A DNA stretch of 64,000 nt from Methanobrevibacter woesei (GCF_003111605.1 NZ_MZGU01000007.1:52913-116912); one strand, 5' to 3'; shown: positions 1 to 9,439, numbered from the stretch's first letter. The notes: generated by a model from the letters alone, not told the origin. Program-made: numbers and translations.

Positions 1-479
1 ATATACAAAATTGGTTAATTGAAGAAGGTCTCCTAAAAGAAAAAGCAAATGATCCTAATGCTAATTTTCATTATGTAATTAATTATCCTGATAAAAATAA
101 CATGGACGTTGTACAACCAAAAGGAAAAAATGATTTAATTATTATTGGATGTGGAACTCAAGTTTCATCAGAACATATTCAATTAATGAATGAATCATCT
201 AAATCTGAAAAAGAAGAATTTTTATGGGAATTAAGGTTTGGTTTAAATAATTTATTATTAGATTTCCAAATAAATGTTGATACAAATAATAATTTAAATC
301 AATTTATAATCACAGATAATATATTTGAAGATGGATTAACAAAAAATTCACTTATTAAAACTATTAATAAAATTTTTAAAGCAAAATTATTATGTATTTG
401 GTTAATTGAAAAATATTTTGGCAGTACTACAAAGTCTAATTTTGATATTCCTGAAATTAATGATTCCATGTTTGTATAA
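1..479 (+). CDS. Conserved archaeal protein resembling DUF2299, 5' end outside window
   Basis: The frame is open from the left edge (first whole codon at base 3) to the TAA at 477-479, so the true start lies outside the window. The visible part has about 158 residues. An aromatic/basic start (NWLIEEG), then a PNANFHYVI...DVVQPKGK stretch and a C-terminal helix are reminiscent of the small archaeal DUF2299 family, whose function is unknown. I see no catalytic motif, signal peptide or membrane segment. It runs toward the replication origin and is separated from it by its stop codon only. The internal ATG at 102 is not the real start, because family-like sequence continues upstream of it. The family assignment is from memory and is moderate. 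Confidence 0.6.
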   Translation, partial: IQNWLIEEGLLKEKANDPNANFHYVINYPDKNNMDVVQPKGKNDLIIIGCGTQVSSEHIQLMNESSKSEKEEFLWELRFGLNNLLLDFQINVDTNNNLNQFIITDNIFEDGLTKNSLIKTINKIFKAKLLCIWLIEKYFGSTTKSNFDIPEINDSMFV

Positions 480-500
480 TTTTATTATATATAAATTGAG

Positions 501-527
501 AGAGTGAGAGGTACACTTCAACTGAAA
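501..527 (-). repeat. Origin recognition box (ORB), left arm of inverted pair
   Basis: Read on the minus strand this is TTTCAGTTGAAGTGTACCTC plus TCACTCT. It is an imperfect inverted copy of 676-702: the first 11 and last 10 bases are identical and the middle six differ at three positions. It is a candidate Orc1 binding site. Confidence 0.75.
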
Positions 528-560
528 CAATTTCGAAGGACTTGAAAGACTGAAGGGGTA

Positions 561-576
561 TATTTCATCTGTAAAA
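561..576 (-). repeat. Mini-ORB, minus orientation
   Basis: The minus strand reads TTTTACAGATGAAATA, which matches the TTTACA(C/G)TTGAAAT core with one internal difference. It is part of the left repeat group of the origin. Confidence 0.65.
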
Positions 577-626
577 ATTTAACACATGAAATGGTCCTCT
601 TAATAATCTCGCAGGATATCACTTAT

Positions 627-648
627 TTTACACTTGAAATATATCTCT
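627..648 (+). repeat. ORB with exact mini-ORB core
   Basis: Bases 627-639 are exactly TTTACACTTGAAA, followed by TATATCTC, the same kind of extension seen at 676-702. This is the best single match in the origin. Confidence 0.8.
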
Positions 649-675
649 TGATTTTTGTTTTTTTGAAAATTATCA

Positions 676-702
676 TTTCAGTTGAAATACATCTCTCACT
701 CT
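676..702 (+). repeat. Origin recognition box (ORB), right arm of inverted pair
   Basis: The copy reads TTTCAGTTGAAATACATCTC then TCACTCT. It pairs as an inverted repeat with 501-527 across about 148 bp and has the TTGAAAT core and CTCTC tail of the other long copies. Confidence 0.75.
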
Positions 703-1029
703 ATATGATAAATTATTATAATTTTTTTAAGTTTATTTTAATAATATTTTCATTTTATAAAATTTTTCTTTTTTTATATTTTTTCCTTAATTATATTTTT
801 TTATTTTAATTAAAAATATTTTTACATAGTTTAATATTGTGTTAACTGTTTTCTAATTAGTATTTTTTAATTTAATCGATTTATTTCAATTTAATTTTTT
901 ATTTTTTTAATAATTTTATTATTTTTCATTGATTTTGTAATAAAAATATTTATTTAATACTTTTATAAAATATTAACACTGGAAATTATACTTTTCAATT
1001 TTTATTTCAAATGTTAATTTTTATACATT

Positions 1030-1042
1030 TTTACAGTTGAAA
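1030..1042 (+). repeat. Mini-ORB close to the cdc6 start
   Basis: TTTACAGTTGAAA differs from the exact core at one position and is followed by TGTATGTTTTATCTC, a diverged version of the long-copy extension. It lies 57 bp before the cdc6 ATG, so Orc1 bound here could also influence cdc6 transcription (inference). Confidence 0.7.
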
Positions 1043-1098
1043 TGTATGTTTTATCTCAATTTTATTAATTTATTATATTATTTGTTTGGTGTATTTAC

Positions 1099-2247
1099 AT
1101 GGGAAATATTTTTGATAATTTAGGTAAAAAAACAGTTTTTAAAGATAAAAAACCTTTGGATCATAGATTTTTACCTGAAAATTTACCTCATAGGAATGAG
1201 CAGATCATGCAAATAGCTAAATATTGGTCTGAAGCTCTTAACAATGTAACTCCTTCTGATGTAACTTTATATGGTAAAACTGGAACTGGTAAAACAGCTG
1301 CAGCTAAATTTGCAAAAGAACAGTTAAATGAAGCTGCTAAAGATAAAAATGTTTTTGTACGTGTTGAATATATTCGTTGTACTGATTATACAACTGAATA
1401 TCAAGTAATTGCTCAATTATGTCAACAATTAGGAAGAAATGTTCCTCATAGAGGATGGACAAAAGGAGAAATTGTAAACACATTTAGGGATATATTTAGA
1501 CAAACTTCTTTTGGTAAAAAGCTTATTTTAATTGTTATTTTAGATGAAATTGATATTTTACTTGAAAAAGATGGAGATGGAATTTTATACACTTTAACCA
1601 GAACAGACAATGTTTCAATTCTTTCTATTAGTAATTATGTTGATTTCAAAAAATTTATAAAACCTAGAGTAATGAGTAGTTTAAGAGATAAAGAAATAGT
1701 ATTCCCTCCTTATGGAGCAGATCAACTAGCTGATATTCTATCTGAAAGGGCAGAATTGGCTTTTGATGAAGGTGTTTTAGAAGATGATGTAATTCCATTA
1801 TGTTCTGCAATGGCTGCAAAAGAAGAAGGGGATGCACGTTATGCTTTAGACCTTTTAAGAACTGCTGGTGAAATAGCTGTTGATGAAGACTCAGATATTG
1901 TTCGTGGAGAATATGTAAGACAGGCAAAAGATGTAATTGAACATAATAAAGTTACTGATATCATTAGAACTTTACCTTCTCAACAACAAAGAGTTTTAGA
2001 AGCTATTTTAATTTTAACACAACAAAATGAAGAAATTACTTCTGGAAAATTGTATGATACCTATAAAGAAGTTTCTAAAGGAGATTCTGTAACTTATAGA
2101 AGAATCTTTGATTTTATTAATGAACTTGAAATGTTAGGTATTATTTCAACTAATACTATTTCACGTGGACGTGGAAAAGGAAGAACAAATATTATAAAAT
2201 TACAATGTGATGATAAATTACTTGAAAATACTCTTTATGCAATTTAA
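1099..2247 (+). CDS. cdc6: Orc1/Cdc6 replication initiator
   Basis: This 382-residue AAA+ ATPase recognises origins and helps load the MCM helicase. Walker A is GKTGTGKT at residues 59-66 and Walker B is the hydrophobic run ending in DEID near 149-152. A sensor-1-like SISN follows near 176. The last ~100 residues (about 280-382) fit the winged-helix DNA-binding domain of the archaeal Orc1/Cdc6 family, and the length is normal for it. The start ATG follows GGTGTATTTAC, a spaced GGTG ribosome binding site. The gene lies beside the ORB cluster that its product should bind, the usual archaeal arrangement. It converges on pyrB. Identification is very secure; whether the genome has a second paralogue cannot be seen here. 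Confidence 0.96.
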   Translation: MGNIFDNLGKKTVFKDKKPLDHRFLPENLPHRNEQIMQIAKYWSEALNNVTPSDVTLYGKTGTGKTAAAKFAKEQLNEAAKDKNVFVRVEYIRCTDYTTEYQVIAQLCQQLGRNVPHRGWTKGEIVNTFRDIFRQTSFGKKLILIVILDEIDILLEKDGDGILYTLTRTDNVSILSISNYVDFKKFIKPRVMSSLRDKEIVFPPYGADQLADILSERAELAFDEGVLEDDVIPLCSAMAAKEEGDARYALDLLRTAGEIAVDEDSDIVRGEYVRQAKDVIEHNKVTDIIRTLPSQQQRVLEAILILTQQNEEITSGKLYDTYKEVSKGDSVTYRRIFDFINELEMLGIISTNTISRGRGKGRTNIIKLQCDDKLLENTLYAI

Positions 2248-2285
2248 AGAGTATTCTTTTTTTTAAAAAAAATAAAATAAAATAT

Positions 2286-2303
2286 AATCCTTTATTTAGG
2301 ATT
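2286..2303. terminator. Short inverted repeat between convergent cdc6 and pyrB
   Basis: AATCCT (2286-2291) and AGGATT (2298-2303) can form a hairpin. A T-run follows on the plus strand and A-runs precede it, so it could end transcription from both sides. It overlaps the pyrB stop codon. Archaeal termination relies mainly on T-tracts, so the hairpin's role is uncertain. Confidence 0.4.
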
Positions 2304-3227
2304 ATTTTTTATTAAAGTCTTTAAAATAGCCATTCTAACAGGAACAGCATTAAAAGCTTGTGTAAAGTACTTGTTGTATTTTGTATTGTCTATATCATTT
2401 GATATTTCATCAATTCTTGGTAAAGGGTGCATTACAATAAGATCTTTACCTTCAACTAATTTTTTATTAATAACATATGCTCCTTTTATCTTAAGATATT
2501 CATCATAATCAACGAAACGTTCCCTTTGAATTCTGGTTACATATAGAACATCAATATCATTTATAATAGGTTCCACATTTTCCAGTTGGATATATTTCAT
2601 GTTCATTTCATCTAAATCATGAAGAACTTCTTGAGGCATTTTTAATTCATCTGGAGCTATAAAGTAAAGCTCAACATTATCAAATAATCCTAATGCATTA
2701 GCTAATGAATGAACAGTACGTCCATATTTCAAATCACCAATTAAAGCTATTTTAATGCCATCAATATGGCCAAACTCTTTTTTAATTGTGTATAAATCTA
2801 ATAAAGTTTGAGTTGGATGCTGACTGGATCCATCACCTGCATTTATTACAGGAACATCAACTACATCTGAAATAAATTTTGAAACACCTTCAATTTCATG
2901 TCTTATTACTAAAACATCACTGTAAGCTTCAAACATTTTAGCTGTATCAGCTATACTTTCACCTTTTGAAACAGAACTTGATCCACTACTTGAAAATCCT
3001 ATACATTCACCACCAAGACGTTTCATAGAGGTTTCAAAGGATAATCTTGTTCTTGTTGATGGTTCAAAAAACATACATCCTAATATTTTACCTTTTAATT
3101 CTTCACATATTTCTTTTGATTGAGCAATATTTTCAAGTTTACTAGCTTCATCTAATATATATTCAATATCATCTCTATCAAAATCCTTTATTGAAAGTAT
3201 ATTTTTTAATTTAAAAATTTTAATCAA
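2292..3227 (-). CDS. pyrB: Aspartate carbamoyltransferase catalytic subunit
   Basis: The enzyme joins carbamoyl phosphate and aspartate in pyrimidine synthesis. The carbamoyl-phosphate loop STRTR is at residues 57-61, HPTQ at 137-140, and HPLPR, which distinguishes aspartate from ornithine transcarbamoylases, at 267-271. The length of about 311 is normal. The start shown is a TTG directly abutting AGGG, too close for a normal ribosome binding site. A few codons downstream is ATT at residue 4, with better spacing, so the exact N-terminus is uncertain by a few residues. It sits 6 bp after hisG on the same strand and is probably co-transcribed with it. The regulatory subunit gene pyrI is not in this window. 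Confidence 0.94.
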   Translation of the reverse strand: MIKIFKLKNILSIKDFDRDDIEYILDEASKLENIAQSKEICEELKGKILGCMFFEPSTRTRLSFETSMKRLGGECIGFSSSGSSSVSKGESIADTAKMFEAYSDVLVIRHEIEGVSKFISDVVDVPVINAGDGSSQHPTQTLLDLYTIKKEFGHIDGIKIALIGDLKYGRTVHSLANALGLFDNVELYFIAPDELKMPQEVLHDLDEMNMKYIQLENVEPIINDIDVLYVTRIQRERFVDYDEYLKIKGAYVINKKLVEGKDLIVMHPLPRIDEISNDIDNTKYNKYFTQAFNAVPVRMAILKTLIKNNPK

Positions 3228-3233
3228 CCCTTT

Positions 3234-4094
3234 TTAGATTATTCTTTCAATTGGTACTACAAGAATATCTTTTGCTCCAGCATTTCTTAAGTCGTTAACA
3301 AGTTCAAACACTTGACTTTCATCAACTACTGCTTGTATTGCAACGGTCTTTTCTTCAGATAATACTTCTGATATTGTAGGTCCAGTCATTGAAGGCATTA
3401 CTTCTTTTACTTTATCTAAATCGGAACTTTTAACATTCATCATTAAAAGTTTCTTACTTTCAGCTTCAATTACTCCTTCTATACTTGTAGCAACAGCTTC
3501 AACTAAATTCTTTTTATTTTTATAACTTTCTTCATTTGTAATGAGTTTAATTGTACTGTTTAAAATTGTATCAATTACTTTAAGATGGTTCATTTTTAAA
3601 GTTGTTCCAGTACTTGATAAATCTGAAATCAAATCAGCCACTCCAATAAAAGGTGCAATTTCAGTAGAACCACTTAATTTAACTATTTTTAAGTCTAATC
3701 TATGTTTATTAAGATATTTTTTTGTTAATACTGGAAATTCAGTAGCTATAACCATATCTGATGTAACATCTTCAATAGAATTAATATTTGATTCTTCTGG
3801 TGAAGCTATAACTAGCTCTGTTTGTCCAATGTGCAAGTCTACTAATTCTACAACATTGGATTCACTTTCTTTAATTAAATCTACACCAGTTATTCCCATA
3901 TCTACAATTCCATTATCAACAAATTCAGGAATATCAGAAGCACGAGCAAACATAACATCTATATCTTTGTTATGAGTTGCTGAAATTAATTTTCTGTTAC
4001 TATTATCTTTTAATCCTAATCCTGCTTTTTCTAAGATATTTATTGATGGATCACTTATTCTTCCTTTTGATGGAACAGCAATTTTTAATTTCAT
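3234..4094 (-). CDS. hisG: ATP phosphoribosyltransferase, long form
   Basis: This is the first enzyme of histidine synthesis; it condenses ATP with PRPP. The protein starts with MKLKIAVPSKGR, typical of HisG, has the MGITGVDLI region and ends in a ~75-residue regulatory domain, so it is the long, self-contained form that needs no HisZ. I set the start at 4094 rather than the in-frame ATG at 4106. The sequence ATGAGGAAAAAAATG places a GAGG ribosome binding site seven bases before the second ATG, and the first ATG has none. This gives 286 residues. It is transcribed toward pyrB, 6 bp away; hisD is 24 kb off, so the his genes are scattered. Confidence 0.94.
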   Translation of the reverse strand: MKLKIAVPSKGRISDPSINILEKAGLGLKDNSNRKLISATHNKDIDVMFARASDIPEFVDNGIVDMGITGVDLIKESESNVVELVDLHIGQTELVIASPEESNINSIEDVTSDMVIATEFPVLTKKYLNKHRLDLKIVKLSGSTEIAPFIGVADLISDLSSTGTTLKMNHLKVIDTILNSTIKLITNEESYKNKKNLVEAVATSIEGVIEAESKKLLMMNVKSSDLDKVKEVMPSMTGPTISEVLSEEKTVAIQAVVDESQVFELVNDLRNAGAKDILVVPIERII

Positions 4095-4238
4095 TTTTTT
4101 CCTCATAATCTTTTATATAAAATTATATAATATTTTCATGTTATAAATTTTTTTTAAAATGAAAAAATCTATATATATTTTTTGTTTTATTTTTTATAGC
4201 GATTGAATTTTATTTAATTATTTATAAGAGTATACATA

Positions 4239-4250
4239 ATATTTAAATAG
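4239..4250 (+). promoter_or_regulatory. Likely TATA box of the histone gene
   Basis: AATATTTAAATA lies 47-58 bp before the histone ATG in the short gap shared with divergent hisG. It matches the archaeal TTTAWATA-type box. With initiation ~25 bp downstream this gives a short leader carrying the GAGGTGAT ribosome binding site at 4286-4293. Confidence 0.5.
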
Positions 4251-4296
4251 TATTTAAGAAAAAATTATTTTTTTATATTAAAAATGAGGTGATATT

Positions 4297-4503
4297 ATGG
4301 TAGAATTACCAAAAGCTCCTATTGAAAGAATTATGAAAAATGCGGGTGCTGAAAGAATTAGTGATGATGCAAAAGTTGAATTAATTGAATACTTAGAACA
4401 ATTAATTTTCGATATTACTGTTGAATCTAACAAAAAAGCTAAAATCGCTAAACGTAAAACCATCAAAGCTGATGATATTAAATTAGCTATTAAAGATTTA
4501 TAA
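4297..4503 (+). CDS. Archaeal histone (HMf family)
   Basis: This 68-residue protein consists of a single histone fold. It begins with MVELPKAPIERIMKNAG, then the helix 1-loop-helix 2 ERISDDAKVELIEYLEQL and the RKTIKADDIKLAIKDL end, all standard for HMf/HMt-type histones. It forms dimers and longer polymers that wrap DNA. There is a strong GAGGTGAT ribosome binding site directly upstream. Codons look well adapted (several C-ending Ile and CGT Arg), which fits an abundant protein. The gene stands alone with its own promoter. No C-terminal tail is present. Identification is certain; which histone paralogue it is cannot be told. Confidence 0.97.
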   Translation: MVELPKAPIERIMKNAGAERISDDAKVELIEYLEQLIFDITVESNKKAKIAKRKTIKADDIKLAIKDL

Positions 4504-4539
4504 ATAAATTAATAATATAATTTTTTTGGGAGTGGTTTA

Positions 4540-5832
4540 ATGGCTGAATCAACAATTTTAATTAAAGATGCAAAATTAGTTTTCACAGGTGAAACTAAAT
4601 CTGTTTTAATTAAAGATGAAATTATAGCTGAAATAGATGATGTAATTTCTGAAGAAAATGTAGATAAAGTCATTGATGCAAAAGGCATGATTTTGTCTCC
4701 AGGATTTGTTAATACTCATACTCATTTATCAATGTCTCTTTTTAGAGGTCTTGCAGATGATTATGATTTGGATTCATGGTTAAATGATTATATTTGGCCT
4801 ATTGAAGCTAATCTTAATGAAAATTACTGTTATATTGGTGCTCTTTTAGCAGCTGTTGAATTAATTAAATCTGGTACAACTACATTTTCAGATATGTATT
4901 TTTATATGGAAGATGTAGCTCGTGCAATTGATGAAGCAGGTATTAGAGGAGTTCTATCCTATGGTATGATTGACTTTGCAGATGCTGAAAAAAGAGAAAA
5001 TGAGTTTAGAGAAAATATTTCATTGTATGAAAATTGTAATGGTATGAGTGATGGTAAAATTAAAGTTTTCTTTGGTCCACATTCACCATATACTGCTTCC
5101 AAAGAATTGTTAGAAAGAGTTAGGCAAGAAGCCAATAAATATAACACAGGAATCCATATTCATGTTGGTGAAACTCAAAAAGAAGTGGATGACCTTGTTG
5201 AATCTACTGGAATGAGGCCTTTTGAATATTTGGAAAGTTTAGGTCTTTTAGGTCCTGATGTTGTAGCAGCACATGCTGTATGGCTTTCAGATAATGAAAT
5301 TGATATAATTAAAAAATATGATGTTAAAATTTCACATAATCCATGTAGTAATATGAAATTAGCATCTGGTATTTCTCCTGTTGCTAAATTACTTGAAAAT
5401 GGTATTTGTGTAAGTTTAGGAACAGATGGTGCATCTTCTAATAATAATTTAGATTTATTAGAAGAAATGAAATTTGCATCTCTTTTGCAAAAAGTTGATA
5501 CTTTAAATCCTCTTGTACTTCCTGCCTGTGAAGTTTTAAAAATGGCGACTATTAATGGTGCTAAAGCATTAGGTCTTGAAGATGAAATTGGATCTATTGA
5601 AGTTGGTAAAAAGGCAGATTTAATTTTATTGGATACTAACTCTGTTAATATGACTCCAGATAGTTCTGATTTATGTTCAAATGTTGTTTATTCAGCTAAT
5701 GGTTCTAATGTAGATACTACTATTTGTAATGGTAAAATATTAATGGAAAATAAGAAATTAACTACATTAGATGAAGAAGAAATTTATAAAAAAGCTAGAA
5801 TAGCTATTAAAGAATTAAAAGAAATGAATTAG
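4540..5832 (+). CDS. dadD: 5'-deoxyadenosine/SAH/MTA-type deaminase (amidohydrolase)
   Basis: A 430-residue amidohydrolase with all expected metal ligands: HTH at residues 60-62, H206 and H208 with E211, H245 and D296 (SLGTDGASS). This is the ATZ/TRZ-MtaD group. In methanogens the Methanocaldococcus member is known to deaminate 5'-deoxyadenosine, S-adenosylhomocysteine and methylthioadenosine, which recycles radical-SAM and methylation by-products. That is the likely role here, where many radical SAM and methyltransfer reactions occur. The ribosome binding site GGGAGTGG lies just before the ATG at 4540, 36 bp after the histone stop, so read-through from histone is possible. The family is secure; the preferred substrate is inferred. 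Confidence 0.88.
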   Translation: MAESTILIKDAKLVFTGETKSVLIKDEIIAEIDDVISEENVDKVIDAKGMILSPGFVNTHTHLSMSLFRGLADDYDLDSWLNDYIWPIEANLNENYCYIGALLAAVELIKSGTTTFSDMYFYMEDVARAIDEAGIRGVLSYGMIDFADAEKRENEFRENISLYENCNGMSDGKIKVFFGPHSPYTASKELLERVRQEANKYNTGIHIHVGETQKEVDDLVESTGMRPFEYLESLGLLGPDVVAAHAVWLSDNEIDIIKKYDVKISHNPCSNMKLASGISPVAKLLENGICVSLGTDGASSNNNLDLLEEMKFASLLQKVDTLNPLVLPACEVLKMATINGAKALGLEDEIGSIEVGKKADLILLDTNSVNMTPDSSDLCSNVVYSANGSNVDTTICNGKILMENKKLTTLDEEEIYKKARIAIKELKEMN

Positions 5833-5879
5833 ATGTATATCTAGTTTAAATTTATAATTTAAAGATAAAATAGATGTTT

Positions 5880-7535
5880 TTATCTATTTTCAAATTTTAT
5901 TTTATTTTTATTTAAGACAATACTCTTTTTCCATTCATCTTTAGTTTCAGGATAATCTTCTCTAAAGTGTGCACCACGACTTTCACGTCTTAATATTGCT
6001 GATTTTACAACTAAAGTAGCTATTTGAATCATATTTATAACTTCAAGTGCAGTTTGAAGATCTGTATTGTACTGTTTTTTATCTTCAACTTTCAATTCAT
6101 TAAGACTTTTTTCCATTTCCATAAGCTCTTTTAGTGCTTCATTTAAGTTTTTCTCATTTCTGATAATACTTACTTTTTCCCACATTAATTGTTTAATACG
6201 TTTTTTAAGCTCTTGAGGTTTTACACTTCCGTCTTTAATTAATCCTGTAATTCTATCCTCTTCAGCTTTAAACATTTCTGGGTTTTCTTCAAAATCAACA
6301 GTTTTTGCAGCTTTTGCTGCATTTTCACCAGCTATTTTTCCAAATACTTGTGTATCAGCTAGTGCATTTCCACCTAAACGATTTGCACCATGAACTCCTC
6401 CACTAGCTTCACCAGCCGCATATAAATTAGCTATTGAAGATTCACACTTTTCATTGATTTTTACACCACCCATAAAGTGATGTGCTGTTGGAGCTACTTC
6501 CATAGGCTCTTTTGTAATATCTACATCAACATCTTTAAATTGTAAAACCATTGTTTCCAGTTTTTCTTCTATTACATCAGCATCTAAATGGGAAATATCA
6601 AGGTAAACTCCACCATTTTCAGTTCCCCTACCTTCAATGATTTCTGTGTAAATGGATCTTGCAACAACATCTCTGGTGGATAACTCCATTTTTTCAGGGG
6701 AATATTTTTTCATGAAACGTTCTTTATTTTTGTTTAATAGAATTCCACCTTCTCCACGAACTGCTTCTGTTACTAAAACTCCTTTTTTGGATTCAGGGGC
6801 TACCATACCTGTTGGATGGAATTGAACTTCTTCCATATCAATTAAATTTGCTCCAACATTCCATGCAAGTGCATAACCATCTCCATTTTTCTGTACAGTA
6901 TTTGAGGTTACTGGATATAATTGGCCGGCTCCACCAGTAGCAATAATAACAGATTTTGCTTGTAAAAAGATAATATCTGAAGTTTTTAAATCTAATCCTA
7001 CTGCTCCTATAACTCTTGGAGGCCTTGCATCTTGTGACAAGATTAAATTTGTAACCATTACTTCATCAAGAGTTTCAATATCTCTTTTGGTTATTTCTTC
7101 TTTTAATGCAGTTATTATTTCATGTCCAGTTCTGTCTCCTTGGAAACATGTTCTTCTATACTGTTGACCACCAAAGGCTCTTTGATTTATTTTTCCTGAT
7201 TCTTGACGGTCAAATAATGCACCATAGTTTTCTAAATCTATTAATCTTTTTGGAGATTCATTTACAAGTATGTCTACAAGTTTTGAATCATTAAGATAGC
7301 TACCACCTTTTAAAGTATCATAAATATGAGCATCTATGGTGTCTTCTTCATCAACTGCTTTAAAAACAGCATTATATCCGCCTTCAGCCATTCCTGTACA
7401 TCCAGACCTGAAAGATAATCCTTTAGATACAATTAAAGCTTTAAGTCCAGCATTATCAACTTCAATAGCTGCTCTTGCACCTGCTCCTCCAGAACCTATT
7501 ATTAATACATCAGATGAAATTGTTTTAGTTTCCAT
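5880..7535 (-). CDS. tfrA: Thiol:fumarate reductase subunit A (flavoprotein)
   Basis: A 551-residue FAD protein of the succinate dehydrogenase/fumarate reductase flavoprotein family. The dinucleotide-binding GSGGAGA is at residues 14-20; HPTG, HHFMGG and R-rich active-site segments (GGAVRGEGG-like, RGAHFREDYP near the C-terminus) follow in family order. In Methanothermobacter, TfrA with TfrB reduces fumarate with coenzymes M and B, giving the CoM-S-S-CoB heterodisulfide, and feeds an incomplete reductive TCA route. Length matches TfrA better than L-aspartate oxidase, the main alternative. TfrB is not next door. The ATG is preceded by an AGGGAA ribosome binding site. It is divergent from sepS. 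Confidence 0.85.
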   Translation of the reverse strand: METKTISSDVLIIGSGGAGARAAIEVDNAGLKALIVSKGLSFRSGCTGMAEGGYNAVFKAVDEEDTIDAHIYDTLKGGSYLNDSKLVDILVNESPKRLIDLENYGALFDRQESGKINQRAFGGQQYRRTCFQGDRTGHEIITALKEEITKRDIETLDEVMVTNLILSQDARPPRVIGAVGLDLKTSDIIFLQAKSVIIATGGAGQLYPVTSNTVQKNGDGYALAWNVGANLIDMEEVQFHPTGMVAPESKKGVLVTEAVRGEGGILLNKNKERFMKKYSPEKMELSTRDVVARSIYTEIIEGRGTENGGVYLDISHLDADVIEEKLETMVLQFKDVDVDITKEPMEVAPTAHHFMGGVKINEKCESSIANLYAAGEASGGVHGANRLGGNALADTQVFGKIAGENAAKAAKTVDFEENPEMFKAEEDRITGLIKDGSVKPQELKKRIKQLMWEKVSIIRNEKNLNEALKELMEMEKSLNELKVEDKKQYNTDLQTALEVINMIQIATLVVKSAILRRESRGAHFREDYPETKDEWKKSIVLNKNKIKFENR

Positions 7536-7691
7536 AATATTCCCTTGAAAAAGTTATACTATTTTTATTTATAATTTTGATAATTAAAATAAATTTCTAA
7601 GTTTTTGTTGGTATTATATGATATGCTTATAAAACATAAAAAATAAATTATTATAAAATAACTTAATGATAGCTATTTTTGGGGGATTATT

Positions 7692-9359
7692 TTGGATAAA
7701 AAAAAGATTGTTAAATTAGCTAAAAAGGATTTTGAAAAAGCATGGATGGAATCTGGTAAGTTAGTTTATAAACCACATCCTGATGAAGCTTATCCTAAAC
7801 TTAAATATGATATGGGGCAGTCTCATGTTCTTTATGATACATTACAAAAACTTAGAGAAGCTTATTTAAGATTAGGTTTTGATGAGTATGTAAATCCTGT
7901 TCTTATTGATAAGTCTCATGTACACAAACAATTTGGAAAAGAAGCACCTGCTGTTTTAGACAGATGTTTTTTTGTTGCAGGTCTTCCAAGACCAGATATT
8001 GGGATTGGTATTGATAAATTAGAACAAATTGAGAGTATTGGTGTTGAATTAGATGAAGATAAAACCAATAATCTAAAAGAAGTTTTCAGAGGATATAAAA
8101 AGGGTTCTGTTGATGGAGATGACCTTGTTTTAGAAGTAGCTAATTCATTAGATGTTGATAATGATGTAGGTCTTCGTGTACTTGAAAAGGTGTTCCCTGA
8201 ATTATATCAACTTGAAGCTATTGCACATAATGATACTCTACGTTCTCACATGACATCTGGTTGGTTTATTAGCTTATCTGAAATGTGTAAACACCCTAAA
8301 AAATTACCAATTAAAGCATTTTCTATTGATCGTTGTTTCAGACGTGAACAAAAAGAAGATGCAAGTCATTTAAGAACTTATCATTCAGCTAGTTGTGTTA
8401 TTGCAGATGAACATGTTAGTTTAGATACAGGAAAAGCAACTTCTGAAGCTCTTCTTCAATACTTTGGATTTTCTAAATTTAAATTCTTACCTGATGATAA
8501 AAAATCTAAATATTACACTCCAGATACTCAAACTGAGGTTTATGGTTATCATCCTAAACTTAAACAATGGGTAGAAATAGCTACTTTTGGTTTATATTCT
8601 CCAATTGCTCTTGATAAGTATGGAATTGATTATGATGTTATGAACCTTGGTTGTGGGGTTGAAAGAATAGCTATGGTCTTAAATGAGTACAATGATATTC
8701 GTGAAATGGTTTATCCTCAATTGTACAAAAAATTAACCTTAACTGATAGGGAATTAGCTACAATGATTTCTTATAATTTATATCCAGTTACTGATGATGG
8801 AATAAATTTAATGAAGGAAATTTCTAACACTTGGATGGCTAAACATGATTCCAAATCACCATGTGAATTTGAAGTATTTAATGGGGAGTTTTTAAATCAT
8901 GAAATATCTCTTAAAGCTATTGAAAAAGAGGACAACACTAATCTGTTAGGTCCTGCAGCTACTAATGAAATATTTGTTTATAATGGAAATATTTTAGGAA
9001 TTCCACAATCTTTTATTAATGAAAGTGAAGACTTTGATGATGTGGATGCTGATATTTCTAAATTAGAAAATGAATTTAAAGAAGGTCAAAGTAATGACTT
9101 TATTTATTATGCTGCTAAAAGAGGAATACCAACTAATATCTCATATTTCGATGCTTTAGCTGCAATGAGTGCTTATAAAATAGAAGAGGCTATTGCTTCT
9201 AATCAAAATGAAATTACTTTGAGAAATACAATTGCAAGATCCTTATCAGATATTAATTTGAGACTTGATGATGTTGCAATGAGATTTATTAATAATGAAA
9301 ATAAGTTAATTGATATTAGGGGACCTATATTCTCTACATTAGAAATGAGTGTTGAATAA
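7692..9359 (+). CDS. sepS: O-phosphoserine--tRNA(Cys) ligase
   Basis: SepRS charges tRNA-Cys with phosphoserine, which SepCysS then converts to Cys-tRNA; this replaces CysRS in many methanogens. The 555-residue protein has the expected N-terminal helices (KLAKKDFEKAW), the class II core with motif 2 region (SIDRCFRREQKED) and motif 3 (NLGCGVERIAMVL), followed by a C-terminal anticodon-binding part. The start is a TTG at 7692 with a strong GGGGGAT ribosome binding site about 8 bases before it. There is no upstream ATG in frame. The promoter lies in the 156-bp gap shared with divergent tfrA, where CTTATAAAAC (7626-7635) could be a TATA box. The assignment is firm. Confidence 0.95.
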   Translation: MDKKKIVKLAKKDFEKAWMESGKLVYKPHPDEAYPKLKYDMGQSHVLYDTLQKLREAYLRLGFDEYVNPVLIDKSHVHKQFGKEAPAVLDRCFFVAGLPRPDIGIGIDKLEQIESIGVELDEDKTNNLKEVFRGYKKGSVDGDDLVLEVANSLDVDNDVGLRVLEKVFPELYQLEAIAHNDTLRSHMTSGWFISLSEMCKHPKKLPIKAFSIDRCFRREQKEDASHLRTYHSASCVIADEHVSLDTGKATSEALLQYFGFSKFKFLPDDKKSKYYTPDTQTEVYGYHPKLKQWVEIATFGLYSPIALDKYGIDYDVMNLGCGVERIAMVLNEYNDIREMVYPQLYKKLTLTDRELATMISYNLYPVTDDGINLMKEISNTWMAKHDSKSPCEFEVFNGEFLNHEISLKAIEKEDNTNLLGPAATNEIFVYNGNILGIPQSFINESEDFDDVDADISKLENEFKEGQSNDFIYYAAKRGIPTNISYFDALAAMSAYKIEEAIASNQNEITLRNTIARSLSDINLRLDDVAMRFINNENKLIDIRGPIFSTLEMSVE

Positions 9360-9439
9360 TCTCATTTTATTTAATTAACTTTATGCTCATTTATTTTAAT
9401 TTTTACTTTTTTAATTGTCTTTTTATTGTAGGTGATTTA

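Larger units (their letters stand above)
481..1098. other. Chromosomal replication origin (oriC) with ORB/mini-ORB repeats
   Basis: This 618-bp non-coding gap lies directly upstream of cdc6. It contains repeated matches on both strands to the methanobacterial mini-ORB sequence TTTACACTTGAAA. Sites seen: 501-527 (-), 561-576 (-), 579-592 (+, weak), 627-648 (+), 676-702 (+), 973-985 (+, weak), 1004-1017 (-, weak) and 1030-1042 (+). The longer copies carry a downstream CTCTC-type extension like full ORB elements. Between the two repeat groups, 703-970 is almost pure A/T and is a likely unwinding element. Archaeal origins are typically next to orc1/cdc6 and bind its product at ORBs. The repeats are seen directly; the origin function is inferred. 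Confidence 0.82.

Noticed and set aside
591..809. Open frame of 72 codons, very rich in Phe, Ile and Leu
   Set aside because: It lies inside the replication origin, covers ORB repeats, has no ribosome binding site and its composition is what A+T-rich DNA gives by chance.
3541..3975. 144-codon plus-strand frame
   Set aside because: It is the antisense shadow of hisG.
4959..5147. 62-codon minus-strand frame
   Set aside because: It is antisense to the deaminase gene, whose metal-binding motifs are intact across it.
9383..9439. Upstream extension of ribK (19 codons)
   Set aside because: A GGTGAT ribosome binding site lies just before the ATG at 9440 and the extension is hydrophobic and unlike RibK proteins.
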